This document shows, in pieces, positions 1-5,833 of a DNA stretch of 12,557 nucleotides. How positions within the stretch are numbered: position 1 is the first letter of the stretch; every line of letters starts with the position of its first letter. The notes under the pieces are model-generated. The model had not been told where the DNA came from, did no database searches, and saw only the letters and a program-made list of their open reading frames with translations. Position numbers and translations under genes: made by a program. Source of the stretch: Pseudomonadota bacterium (GTDB lineage Bacteria; Pseudomonadota; Alphaproteobacteria; Parvibaculales; Parvibaculaceae); assembly GCA_021780275.1 (NCBI GenBank), contig JAJXZC010000770.1:1-12557 (forward strand), written 5' to 3'.

Positions 1-1
1 A

Positions 2-1645
2 GATTGCGCGGCCTATCTGAACCCCAGCCTGAAGAACCTTCTTCCAGATCCCTCGTCGCTGCTCGACATGGACGCCGCCGCGCGCCGCGTCGCGGAGGCG
101 ATCATGCGCGGCGAGAAGGTCGCCGTCTTCGGCGATTATGACGTGGACGGAGCGACGTCGAGCGCGCTGCTCAAACGCTTCTTCAAGGCCGTCGGCCACG
201 ATATCCGCATCTATATTCCCGACCGAATCCGCGAGGGCTACGGCCCCAACGCACCCGCGCTGATGGAGCTGCGGGAGGATGGCTACAAGCTTGTGGTCAC
301 CGTCGATTGCGGGACCATGGCGCATAAGGTTCTCGGCCTTGCCGCTGACGCTTGCATCGAAATCATCGTCATCGACCATCATCAGGCGGAGCCTGCGCTT
401 CCGCCCGCGCTGGCGCTGGTCAATCCGAACCGGCTTGACGATACGAGTGGGCAGGGAACGCTCGCCGCCGTTGGCGTCGCTTTTCTTTTCCTCGTTGCCA
501 TTAATCGCGCGCTGCGCGACGGCGGATGGTATGCAACGCATGACGAGCCCGATCTTCTTGCGTTGCTCGATCTCGTCGCGCTCGGGACTGTCTGCGATGT
601 CGTGCCGCTTGTCGGCCTCAATCGCGCCTATGTCGCGCAGGGGCTGCGCGTGCTGGCGCGGCGCGGCAATGTCGGCCTCAAGGCTTTGGCCGATGTATCG
701 AGGCTCGAGGGCACGCCAGCGGCCTATCATCTCGGCTTTCTGCTGGGCCCGCGCGTCAATGCGGGCGGCCGCGTCGGCCGCGCCGATCTCGGCGCGCGGC
801 TGCTGACGACTTCCGACGCCGACGAAGCGGCGGCGATTGCCGGGGAACTCGACCGGCTGAACAAGGAGCGTCAGGCCATCGAGGCGCAGGTGCTCGAAGA
901 GGCGCTGGCACAGGTGGACATGGCGCTCGGCGCCAGCCGCCGCAATGCGCCCCCGCCGGTCATCCTTGCGGCATCGAAGGGCTGGCACCCCGGCGTCATC
1001 GGCATCGTGGCCGCCCGCCTCAAGGAACGCTATGAGCGTCCGGCCATCGTCGTGGCGCTGGACGGAAAGGGGGAGGGCAAGGGCTCGGGCCGCTCCATCC
1101 AGGGAGTCGATCTCGGCCGCGCCGTCACGGCGGCGCTCGAATCGGGCTTCCTCGTTAATGGCGGCGGTCATGCCATGGCGGCGGGGCTCACCGTCCGCGA
1201 GGACAAGCTGGAAGGCCTCGCCGAGTTCCTGGAGGCCCGGTTGGCGGAAGATGTGCTGACCGCCTCCGAATCGAAGGCCTTGCGGCTCGATGGCGCGTTG
1301 AGCGCCCGGGGCGCCAATCGGGCGCTTTATGACCTTCTGGAGCAGGCGGGCCCTTATGGCGCGGGGAACCCGGAACCGCGCTTCGCGCTGCCCGCCATGC
1401 GGATTGCCCATGTGGACCTCGTGGGAGGGGCCCATGTGCGCTGCACCCTCGCGGGAGAGGACGGTGCGCGCCTCAAGGCGATCGCCTTCAGGGCCGCGGA
1501 AACGCCGCTCGGCAAGGCTTTGCTGGACCGTGGGACCGGCTCGATCCATGTCGCGGGCCGCCTCAAGGCCGACGACTGGCGGGGCCGCCACGACGTCCAG
1601 TTCAATATCGAGGACGCCGTTTTGACGAGAGACGCGACGCCCTGA
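2..1645 (+). CDS. recJ: Single-stranded-DNA-specific 5'-3' exonuclease RecJ (5'-truncated by window)
   Basis: RecJ degrades single-stranded DNA 5' to 3' in the cytoplasm, in RecFOR recombination, base-excision and mismatch repair. The frame is open to the left edge of the window. Before the internal ATG at 68 it already reads YLNPSLKNLLPDPSSLLDM, a conserved RecJ N-terminal segment, so the true start is outside and about 547 residues are visible. Numbered from the ATG at 68, the DHH-domain metal motifs are DYDVDG (23-28), VDCG with Asp80, DHH (103-105) and CDVVP with Asp177. NAGGRVGRADLGARLL follows at 231-246. The DHHA1 domain shows GWHPGVIGIVA (305-315), GSGRS (339-343) and GGHAMAAGL (366-374). 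The C-terminal OB-like region ends normally. All key residues are present, so the protein is probably active. The gene next downstream is a tRNA with its own promoter. Confidence 0.96.
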   Translation, partial: DCAAYLNPSLKNLLPDPSSLLDMDAAARRVAEAIMRGEKVAVFGDYDVDGATSSALLKRFFKAVGHDIRIYIPDRIREGYGPNAPALMELREDGYKLVVTVDCGTMAHKVLGLAADACIEIIVIDHHQAEPALPPALALVNPNRLDDTSGQGTLAAVGVAFLFLVAINRALRDGGWYATHDEPDLLALLDLVALGTVCDVVPLVGLNRAYVAQGLRVLARRGNVGLKALADVSRLEGTPAAYHLGFLLGPRVNAGGRVGRADLGARLLTTSDADEAAAIAGELDRLNKERQAIEAQVLEEALAQVDMALGASRRNAPPPVILAASKGWHPGVIGIVAARLKERYERPAIVVALDGKGEGKGSGRSIQGVDLGRAVTAALESGFLVNGGGHAMAAGLTVREDKLEGLAEFLEARLAEDVLTASESKALRLDGALSARGANRALYDLLEQAGPYGAGNPEPRFALPAMRIAHVDLVGGAHVRCTLAGEDGARLKAIAFRAAETPLGKALLDRGTGSIHVAGRLKADDWRGRHDVQFNIEDAVLTRDATP

Positions 1646-1665
1646 AACTTCGTTGCGACATGCAC

Positions 1666-1694
1666 TTGTCAGGGCAGAATTATCCCCTTATAAG
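1666..1694 (+). promoter_or_regulatory. Probable sigma-70-type promoter of tRNA-Glu
   Basis: TTGTCA at 1666-1671 and TATAAG at 1689-1694 are separated by 17 bases. They match five of six positions in each of the TTGACA and TATAAT consensus boxes. The promoter lies between the recJ stop and the tRNA. It would start transcription near 1701 and leave a leader of about 50 bases before the mature tRNA. This is a sequence match only; no transcript data are available. Confidence 0.6.
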
Positions 1695-1749
1695 CCCCGC
1701 CAGCGGTCATCACAGGCCGCGCCGGTCCTCCGGGGCCATAAGCGCATAT

Positions 1750-1824
1750 GCGCCCTTCGTCTATCGGTTAGGACGCCAGATTTTCATTCTGGAAAGAGGG
1801 GTTCGACTCCCCTAGGGCGTACCA
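1750..1824 (+). tRNA. tRNA-Glu (anticodon UUC), CCA encoded
   Basis: A full cloverleaf can be drawn. The acceptor arm GCGCCCT (1750-1756) pairs with AGGGCGT, with one G-U pair at the end. The D stem GTCT pairs with AGGAC. The anticodon stem CCAGA/TCTGG encloses loop TTTTCAT (1781-1787) with anticodon TTC at 1783-1785. The T stem AGGGG/CCCCT has loop TTCGACT. Discriminator A (1821) and CCA (1822-1824) are encoded. The sequence closely resembles bacterial tRNA-Glu. The promoter candidate at 1666-1694 lies upstream. A 12-base palindrome (1742-1753) crosses the 5' processing site, and a hairpin begins at the last A of CCA. No duplicated tRNA 3' end was seen, so there is no sign of an integrated element. 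Confidence 0.97.
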
Positions 1825-1849
1825 TGCTGCAGCGGCCGGATGGCAGCAT
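1824..1849 (+). other. Stem-loop immediately 3' of tRNA-Glu
   Basis: ATGCTGC (1824-1830) is the exact reverse complement of GCAGCAT (1843-1849), giving a 7-bp stem with a 12-base loop. The stem uses the last A of the tRNA CCA end. No T-run follows, so it is not a typical intrinsic terminator. It may guide 3' trimming of the tRNA precursor or separate the tRNA from rfbC. The structure is seen in the sequence; the role is inferred. Confidence 0.4.
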
Positions 1850-1901
1850 TCCCCAGACGATATTCTCGACCGGCTTTCGTGAATTGGGAGCGGGGAAAAT
1901 C

Positions 1902-2471
1902 ATGTCCGGCATCAAGGTGACGCAACTCGGCCGCTTCCCGGATGTGAAGCTCATCGAGGCGCGGCGCTTCGAAGACGCGCGGGGCTTCTTCTCGGAAACC
2001 TACAGTCAGCGCGCCTTTGCCGAAGTGGGCATCGACATTGCCTTCGTGCAGGACAACCAGTCGCGCTCGGCCGACAAGGGCACGGTCCGCGGACTTCACT
2101 TCCAGACGCATCCTTTCGCTCAAGACAAGCTCGTCCGGGTTCTCCGGGGCAGCATCCTCGATGTGGTGGTCGATATCCGCCACGGCTCCCCGACCTTTGG
2201 CGAGCATGATAAGGCGGTGCTTAGCGCCGCGAATGGCCTGCAGCTTCTGGTGCCCATCGGCTTTGCGCATGGGCTGGTGACGCTGGAGCCTGAAACGGAG
2301 GTTTTCTACAAGGTCTCGAATTTCTATTCGGCTGCGAATGATGGCGGTCTCTTGTGGAACGACCCCGCGCTCGGCATCGACTGGCAGCTTGGGTCCACGG
2401 AGCCCGTTCTTTCGGACAAGGACCGCAAGCACCCGCTGCTCGCCGACCTGCCGCGCCATTTCGAGCTCTAG
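1902..2471 (+). CDS. rfbC: dTDP-4-dehydrorhamnose 3,5-epimerase (RmlC/RfbC family)
   Basis: This cupin enzyme epimerises C3 and C5 of dTDP-4-keto-6-deoxyglucose, the third step of dTDP-L-rhamnose synthesis, in the cytoplasm. The 189-residue product is of normal family length. It shows FEDARGFFSETY (23-34), DNQSRS (51-56), and the catalytic-site segment VRGLHFQ with His66. DKLVRV holds Lys76, GFAHG holds His123, EVFYKVSNFYS (133-143) gives the active-site tyrosines, LWNDPALGIDW follows (151-161), and LSDKD (170-174) supplies the C-terminal acid. The ATG at 1902 is chosen because the protein aligns from there and GGGAG stands about 10 bases upstream. The frame is also open from an ATG at 1824 inside the tRNA end, which I do not favour. 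No rmlA, rmlB or rmlD is visible, so it is an orphan copy. It follows tRNA-Glu by 77 bases, so read-through from the tRNA promoter is possible. Confidence 0.93.
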   Translation: MSGIKVTQLGRFPDVKLIEARRFEDARGFFSETYSQRAFAEVGIDIAFVQDNQSRSADKGTVRGLHFQTHPFAQDKLVRVLRGSILDVVVDIRHGSPTFGEHDKAVLSAANGLQLLVPIGFAHGLVTLEPETEVFYKVSNFYSAANDGGLLWNDPALGIDWQLGSTEPVLSDKDRKHPLLADLPRHFEL

Positions 2472-2573
2472 TCCGCTCGCTTGCTGCATCCGCCGCAATG
2501 GTGGCATGCTGACCGCGAGAGAAAGACGACCCGAGGCAAATATCAAAAGAAACTCCGCCAACGGAAGCCACAT

Positions 2574-3632
2574 ATGGCCGTTGATTTTGGCGCCGTCTTC
2601 AAGGCATTGCCCGATGCCTGTCTGCTGCTGAGCGCGGAGGGGCGTTTCACTGTTCTCGCCGCGAGCGACCGGCAACTCGCACTTATGCGCGCGGCGCGCG
2701 GCGACGTGATCGGGAAACCATTCGTCGAATTGTTGCCTGGCAATGCGAGCGTCGAACTCGCTGCGACGTTTCGCGCGGTACGCCGCGCGCTCCGGCGCGT
2801 GCTCGAGACGGGGCAGGCGGAAGTCATGGCCGCCGGGAAACATGAAATCGCCCTGCCAGAGGAAGATGGCGGAGGCGTCGAGGAGCGCTACTGGAATCCC
2901 GTCATCGAGCCGGTCATCGGCGCGGACGGGTGTGTCTCACTCATCATTCTCAAACTCGGCGACATTACGGGGCCCATTCGCTGCGAGCGCGAGATGGCGC
3001 TGGAACGCGCCCTTGCCGAGCGCGAAGGAAAGCTCATCCAGAAGGATCTTCTCTTCCGGGAGGTCAATCACCGGATCAGGAACAGCCTGCAACTCGTCGT
3101 CAGCATACTGAACCTTCAGGCGACGGCCGCGAATGACGAGCGCATAAGAGCGCATCTTGAATCGGCTGCGTCGCGCGTTGCGGCGATCACCTCGATTCAT
3201 GATCGCCTCTATCGCACCGAAAACCATACGGCGGTCGAGATGAGCCTCTATCTGCGCGACCTCTGTGCAGACATCGCCTCATCGGCGAACAACGGCAGCG
3301 TGCGCTGGAATATCGAGGTCGATGCGGATGCTCTTGAGCTGCCTGTCGACATTGCCGTGCCGCTGGCGCTTATCGTCAATGAACTCGTTGTCAACGTGCT
3401 GAAGCATGCCTATTCGGGCGGGGCAGGCCCCGTCCGCATCGGCCTGCGCACTGGAGCCGAAGTGCTGAAGCTCACGATTGAGGATGAGGGCGCGGGCCTG
3501 TGCAAGCCGGGACACAACGGACTGGGCTCGCGCCTCGTCAATGCTCTGGCGCGTCAGATCAGCGGCAATATCGAAAGAACGGAACTCGCGCCCGGCTACC
3601 GTGTGGAGCTGACGCTGCCGCTCTCGAAATAG
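2574..3632 (+). CDS. Soluble PAS-domain sensor histidine kinase, HisKA_2 type
   Basis: Cytoplasmic two-component sensor kinase of 352 residues with no membrane segment. Residues about 1-132 resemble a PAS sensing domain (LPDACLLLSAEGRFTVLAAS through VSLIILKLGDIT). Residues 137-160 form a charged, probably coiled linker. The dimerisation/phosphotransfer helix is LLFREVNHRIRNSLQLVVSI with phospho-acceptor His166; HRIRNSLQ corresponds to the HRxKNxLQ signature of the HisKA_2/HWE group. The ATP-binding domain has the N-box VNELVVNVLKHAY (268-280), EDEGAG with Asp304, and GLGSRLVNALA (316-326). I see no WxE signature, so HisKA_2 fits better than HWE. The ATG at 2574 follows ACGGAAG, whereas the longer TTG-initiated form from 2481 adds an unconserved tail. 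No response regulator lies in the window, so its partner and signal are unknown. It is convergent with the next gene, with six bases between stops. Confidence 0.87.
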   Translation: MAVDFGAVFKALPDACLLLSAEGRFTVLAASDRQLALMRAARGDVIGKPFVELLPGNASVELAATFRAVRRALRRVLETGQAEVMAAGKHEIALPEEDGGGVEERYWNPVIEPVIGADGCVSLIILKLGDITGPIRCEREMALERALAEREGKLIQKDLLFREVNHRIRNSLQLVVSILNLQATAANDERIRAHLESAASRVAAITSIHDRLYRTENHTAVEMSLYLRDLCADIASSANNGSVRWNIEVDADALELPVDIAVPLALIVNELVVNVLKHAYSGGAGPVRIGLRTGAEVLKLTIEDEGAGLCKPGHNGLGSRLVNALARQISGNIERTELAPGYRVELTLPLSK

Positions 3633-3660
3633 GCGCGATCAATAAAAGCTTTCGATGCGC
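3633..3660. other. Imperfect inverted repeat at kinase/secreted-protein convergent stops
   Basis: GCGCGATC (3633-3640) can pair with GATGCGC (3654-3660), giving seven pairs with one bulged base around an A/T-rich loop containing AAAAGCTTT. It starts one base after the kinase stop and covers the last codons of the minus-strand gene. It may act as a weak bidirectional transcription end, but no T-tract follows on either strand. Confidence 0.3.
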
Positions 3661-3962
3661 TCGCTGCCACGGACGATGTAGGGATGCCCGGTGGCGTCGT
3701 AGCAACGCAAGGCGCTCCAATGCGCCATGCGACCGTCGCCGGTCGGGCCGTCGCGCACGACCTTGCTGCAGGGATGACCGGGCGGCGGCGGATCGCCATC
3801 GAAGGGGCCTTCGCCGACGAACATGGGCGTGCGCTTGTTGATGAACGGACCCGTCGAGAGGGCGTCGCCAACGGTGAGACCGCCGGCCATGGCCGCGCTG
3901 CCGCAAAGCGCCAGCAGCGAACCGGCAAGACCGGCGAGGAGATGTCGCGTGAACTTGCTCAT
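3639..3962 (-). CDS. Small secreted protein of unknown function
   Basis: I do not recognise the family. The 107-residue product begins MSKFTRH followed by a hydrophobic stretch LLAGLAGSLLALCGSAAMA, a good Sec signal peptide with likely cleavage after AMA (about residue 26). LALC is a poor lipobox because the base before Cys is Leu, so a lipoprotein is less likely. The mature part of about 80 residues is rich in Gly and Pro (FDGDPPPPGHPC) and has two cysteines, Cys65 and Cys87, which could form a disulfide in the periplasm. It ends with HPYIVRGSERIESFY. The ATG at 3962 is chosen because the signal peptide starts there; no Shine-Dalgarno precedes it. A TATAAG box (3972-3977, minus sense) lies only nine bases upstream, compatible with a nearly leaderless mRNA. 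Alternatively it is co-transcribed with gloA, which ends 47 bases upstream. Confidence 0.66.
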   Translation of the reverse strand: MSKFTRHLLAGLAGSLLALCGSAAMAGGLTVGDALSTGPFINKRTPMFVGEGPFDGDPPPPGHPCSKVVRDGPTGDGRMAHWSALRCYDATGHPYIVRGSERIESFY

Positions 3963-4009
3963 GGATGCAAGCTTATACCCGCGCGGCGCGCCTCGCCAGA
4001 TGTGCGGGA

Positions 4010-4429
4010 TTACCAATGCCCAACATTCGGCATGGAAGCCCAGGGCTCCTGCGCGGGAAGCGGTGCGCCTTTCTGCAGAAGTTCGATGGAGACGTTGTCG
4101 GGCGAGCGCACGAAGGCCATGCGTCCGTCGCGGGGCGGGCGATTTATGGTAACGCCAGCCTTCATCAGCCGGTCGCAAAAGGCATAGATGTCGTCGACCT
4201 CATAGGCGAGATGGCCGAAATTGCGGCCCTCGCCCAGTTCTTCCGGGTCCCAGTTATGCGTCAGCTCAATCTGTGCGTCCGGCTGGCCGGGCGGGGCGAG
4301 GAAGACGAGGGTGAAACGCCCCGCCTCGATGTCGAAGCGGCCCTTGTTTTCGAGGCCGAGCTTGTCGCAATAGAAATCGAGCGACTTGTCGAGATCGCCG
4401 ACGCGCACCATCGTATGGAGATATTTCAT
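4010..4429 (-). CDS. gloA: Lactoylglutathione lyase (glyoxalase I), Ni-type
   Basis: Glyoxalase I converts the hemithioacetal of methylglyoxal and glutathione to S-D-lactoylglutathione in the cytoplasm. The 139-residue protein matches the short E. coli-type enzyme in length and in all four metal ligands: His5 ([13 protein letters not shown]), Glu55 (QIELTHNW), His73 ([10 protein letters not shown]) and Glu116 (VSIELLQK). Two betaalphabetabetabeta modules of the VOC fold are evident. The lack of the long insert of Zn-type enzymes favours the Ni-activated class. The ATG at 4429 follows AGGAAAGG, a good Shine-Dalgarno; an upstream in-frame ATG at 4501 adds an unconserved 24 residues. The gene is divergent from the Sir2 gene across about 50 bases that hold a palindrome. 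The C-terminal tail after residue 120 ([17 protein letters not shown]) is longer than in E. coli GloA. Confidence 0.94.
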   Translation of the reverse strand: MKYLHTMVRVGDLDKSLDFYCDKLGLENKGRFDIEAGRFTLVFLAPPGQPDAQIELTHNWDPEELGEGRNFGHLAYEVDDIYAFCDRLMKAGVTINRPPRDGRMAFVRSPDNVSIELLQKGAPLPAQEPWASMPNVGHW

Positions 4430-4455
4430 GGGCTTGCGCCTTTCCTGCTGCTCGA

Positions 4456-4470
4456 CTTGGCTTTGCCAAG
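4456..4470. promoter_or_regulatory. Palindrome in gloA/sir2 divergent region, candidate operator
   Basis: CTTGGC (4456-4461) and GCCAAG (4465-4470) are perfect inverted half-sites around TTT. The element lies 27 bases before the gloA start. It is 52 bases before the preferred sir2 start, or 10 before the alternative ATG at 4480. The position suits a regulator controlling both genes, but no regulator is identified. Confidence 0.4.
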
Positions 4471-4521
4471 ATTTGGGGCATGATTCACGAAACTCCGGCA
4501 AAGGTCAAAGCTGAGGATGCG

Positions 4522-5262
4522 ATGAACAGCGAATTGAAGCGGATGATCGACGAGGCTTCGCGCGTCGTCGTGTTCACGGGCGCGGGCATCAGCACGGAGA
4601 GCGGCATCCCCGATTTCAGAAGCCCCGGCGGGCTCTGGACGAAGATGGCGCCGATCGATTTCAATGATTTCCTCCGCTCGGCGGAGCTTCGCCGCGAGGC
4701 CTGGCGGCGGAAATTCGAGATCGACAAGACAGTGCAGCAGGCCGACCCGAACAAAGGGCACATGGCCATCGCGAAGCTCGTCGATATGGGCATCGTCGCC
4801 CATGTCATCACGCAGAATATCGACAATCTGCATCAGAACTCCGGCGTGCCGCCCGAGAAGATCATCGAGCTGCATGGTAACGGCACCTATGCGAAGTGTC
4901 TCGATTGCGGCGAGCGCTACGAGCTGGCAGATGTGCGCGCGATGTTCGACGAGACGGGTGAATGCCCCGAATGCCGCAGCTGCGGCGGCTTCATCAAGTC
5001 GGCCACGATTTCCTTCGGCCAGGCTATGCCCGAGAGTGAGATGCGCCGCGCGGAGGATGCGACGCTCGCCTGCGACCTTTTCATCGCCATCGGCTCGTCG
5101 CTTCAGGTTTTCCCCGCCGCGGGCTTTCCTATCATTGCCAAGCGCAATGGCGCGCGGCTCGTTATCCTGAACCGGGAACCGACGGATCTCGACTCCATTG
5201 CCGACCTCGTCATCCATGGCGAGATCGGGCCGACGCTCGCGCCGATCGCCATGCTGAACTAG
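4522..5262 (+). CDS. NAD-dependent protein deacylase, Sir2 family
   Basis: Sirtuins remove acyl groups from protein lysines, consuming NAD and releasing nicotinamide and O-acyl-ADP-ribose. From the ATG at 4522 the protein has 246 residues. It shows TGAGISTESGIPDFRSPGGLW (19-39), TQNIDNLH (97-104) and catalytic His118 in ELHGNG. Zinc cysteines lie in AKCLDCG (126, 129) and in CPECRSC (148, 151, 154), which has one more Cys than the usual CxxC. ISFGQAMPE (163-171) and GSSLQVFPAA (191-200) complete the Rossmann core. In the segment where E. coli CobB carries its Tyr/Arg acyl-specificity pair, this protein reads EAWRRKFE, which hints at deacetylase rather than desuccinylase activity; that is weak inference. 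I chose 4522 because GAGGA precedes it and GAGIS then lies at the usual distance; 4480 is an in-frame alternative adding 14 residues. Neighbours are divergent gloA and a convergent VOC gene. Confidence 0.93.
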   Translation: MNSELKRMIDEASRVVVFTGAGISTESGIPDFRSPGGLWTKMAPIDFNDFLRSAELRREAWRRKFEIDKTVQQADPNKGHMAIAKLVDMGIVAHVITQNIDNLHQNSGVPPEKIIELHGNGTYAKCLDCGERYELADVRAMFDETGECPECRSCGGFIKSATISFGQAMPESEMRRAEDATLACDLFIAIGSSLQVFPAAGFPIIAKRNGARLVILNREPTDLDSIADLVIHGEIGPTLAPIAMLN

Positions 5263-5277
5263 CTCAAGCCTTGAGCT
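5261..5277. terminator. Perfect palindrome containing both convergent stop codons
   Basis: AGCTCAAG (5261-5268) and CTTGAGCT (5270-5277) form an exact inverted repeat; as RNA this gives seven pairs with a GCC loop. It contains two of the three bases of the sir2 TAG and the whole TGA of the minus-strand VOC gene, whose stops are one base apart. It could end transcription both ways, but no strong T-run follows on either strand. Confidence 0.4.
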
Positions 5278-5752
5278 TCTGAACCGGGTTCAGGAAGTCC
5301 GTGAGTTCATCCCACCGCTCGACGATGAGATCGCGGCCCGCGCGACGAGCCATCACCTCGTGGCGGAGCCCGTCAGGGTCTTCGAAGAATGTGGCGTAGT
5401 AGTCGTCCGCATATTCCTTGTGGAAGGCGGGTACGCTCGTCGATAGCCCCCTGGCCTTCAGCGCGGCGGCGAAGCGGTCGACATCGGCCGGGGTGCCTAC
5501 CTGCAAGCAGAGGTGATGAAGGCCGGGGCTGTAGGAATCGTAAGGATGATATCCGTCCCGGGCCGGACGGATGGTGATCTGAACCACTTTGTTGAAATAG
5601 TGCCGGTGCGGCGCCCCCGCGATCTCGCGGTCGGATTTGCGGAAGTCGAGCAGGCCGAGAACGGTGTCGTAAAACCGCTCGGCGCGGGTGAAATCCGACA
5701 CGGTCAGATAGATATGATCGACACCGACGACCTCTATGCGTTCATCCGCCAT
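5264..5752 (-). CDS. VOC-family protein (glyoxalase/dioxygenase fold)
   Basis: A 162-residue member of the vicinal-oxygen-chelate superfamily. Substrate is not predictable; relatives include glyoxalases, ring-cleaving dioxygenases, epimerases and antibiotic-resistance proteins. Metal-ligand candidates stand in the expected places: His13 in VDHIYLTVSDF, His79 or His80 in PGLHHLCLQV, and Glu132 in DPDGLRHEVMA. The segment RAERFYDTVLGLLDFRK (23-39) and the second module (residues about 77-135) fit the fold. The ATG at 5752 follows a purine-rich GGAGAAGAGGAAG stretch and begins right before the fold. The same frame stays open far upstream, antisense to the alpha-glucosidase, but that part resembles no protein. 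It is divergent from the alpha-glucosidase and tail-to-tail with sir2. It is not a recent copy of gloA, as motifs and spacing differ. Confidence 0.86.
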   Translation of the reverse strand: MADERIEVVGVDHIYLTVSDFTRAERFYDTVLGLLDFRKSDREIAGAPHRHYFNKVVQITIRPARDGYHPYDSYSPGLHHLCLQVGTPADVDRFAAALKARGLSTSVPAFHKEYADDYYATFFEDPDGLRHEVMARRAGRDLIVERWDELTDFLNPVQKLKA

Positions 5753-5833
5753 CTTCCTCTTCTCCGGTGATTGCGATGCGTCCGGGAGAGGATAGAGTGT
5801 CATGAAACAACGCGAATGGGGAGAAGCGTCGTC

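Noticed and set aside
1800..1824. tRNA 3' end as an integration (att) site
   Set aside because: No integrase and no second copy of the tRNA 3' segment were seen in the window; the genes after it look like ordinary core genes.
1653..1901. N-terminal extension of rfbC running from 1653 through the tRNA
   Set aside because: It would be translated across a complete tRNA gene; conserved RmlC sequence starts at the ATG at 1902, which has its own ribosome binding site.
1812..2843. 343-codon open frame on the minus strand over rfbC and the kinase N-terminus
   Set aside because: It is antisense to two well-recognised genes, its product is Arg/Ala/Leu-rich with no family features, and such open antisense frames are common in GC-rich DNA.
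4426..5217. 263-codon minus-strand frame over the sirtuin
   Set aside because: It mirrors the sirtuin coding strand and has no family resemblance; gloA ends its real coding need at 4429.
5761..5789. TCTCCGG/CCGGGAGA inverted repeat between the VOC and alpha-glucosidase genes
   Set aside because: The arms need a bulged G and are purine/pyrimidine-biased where the VOC ribosome binding site lies, so it is probably incidental.
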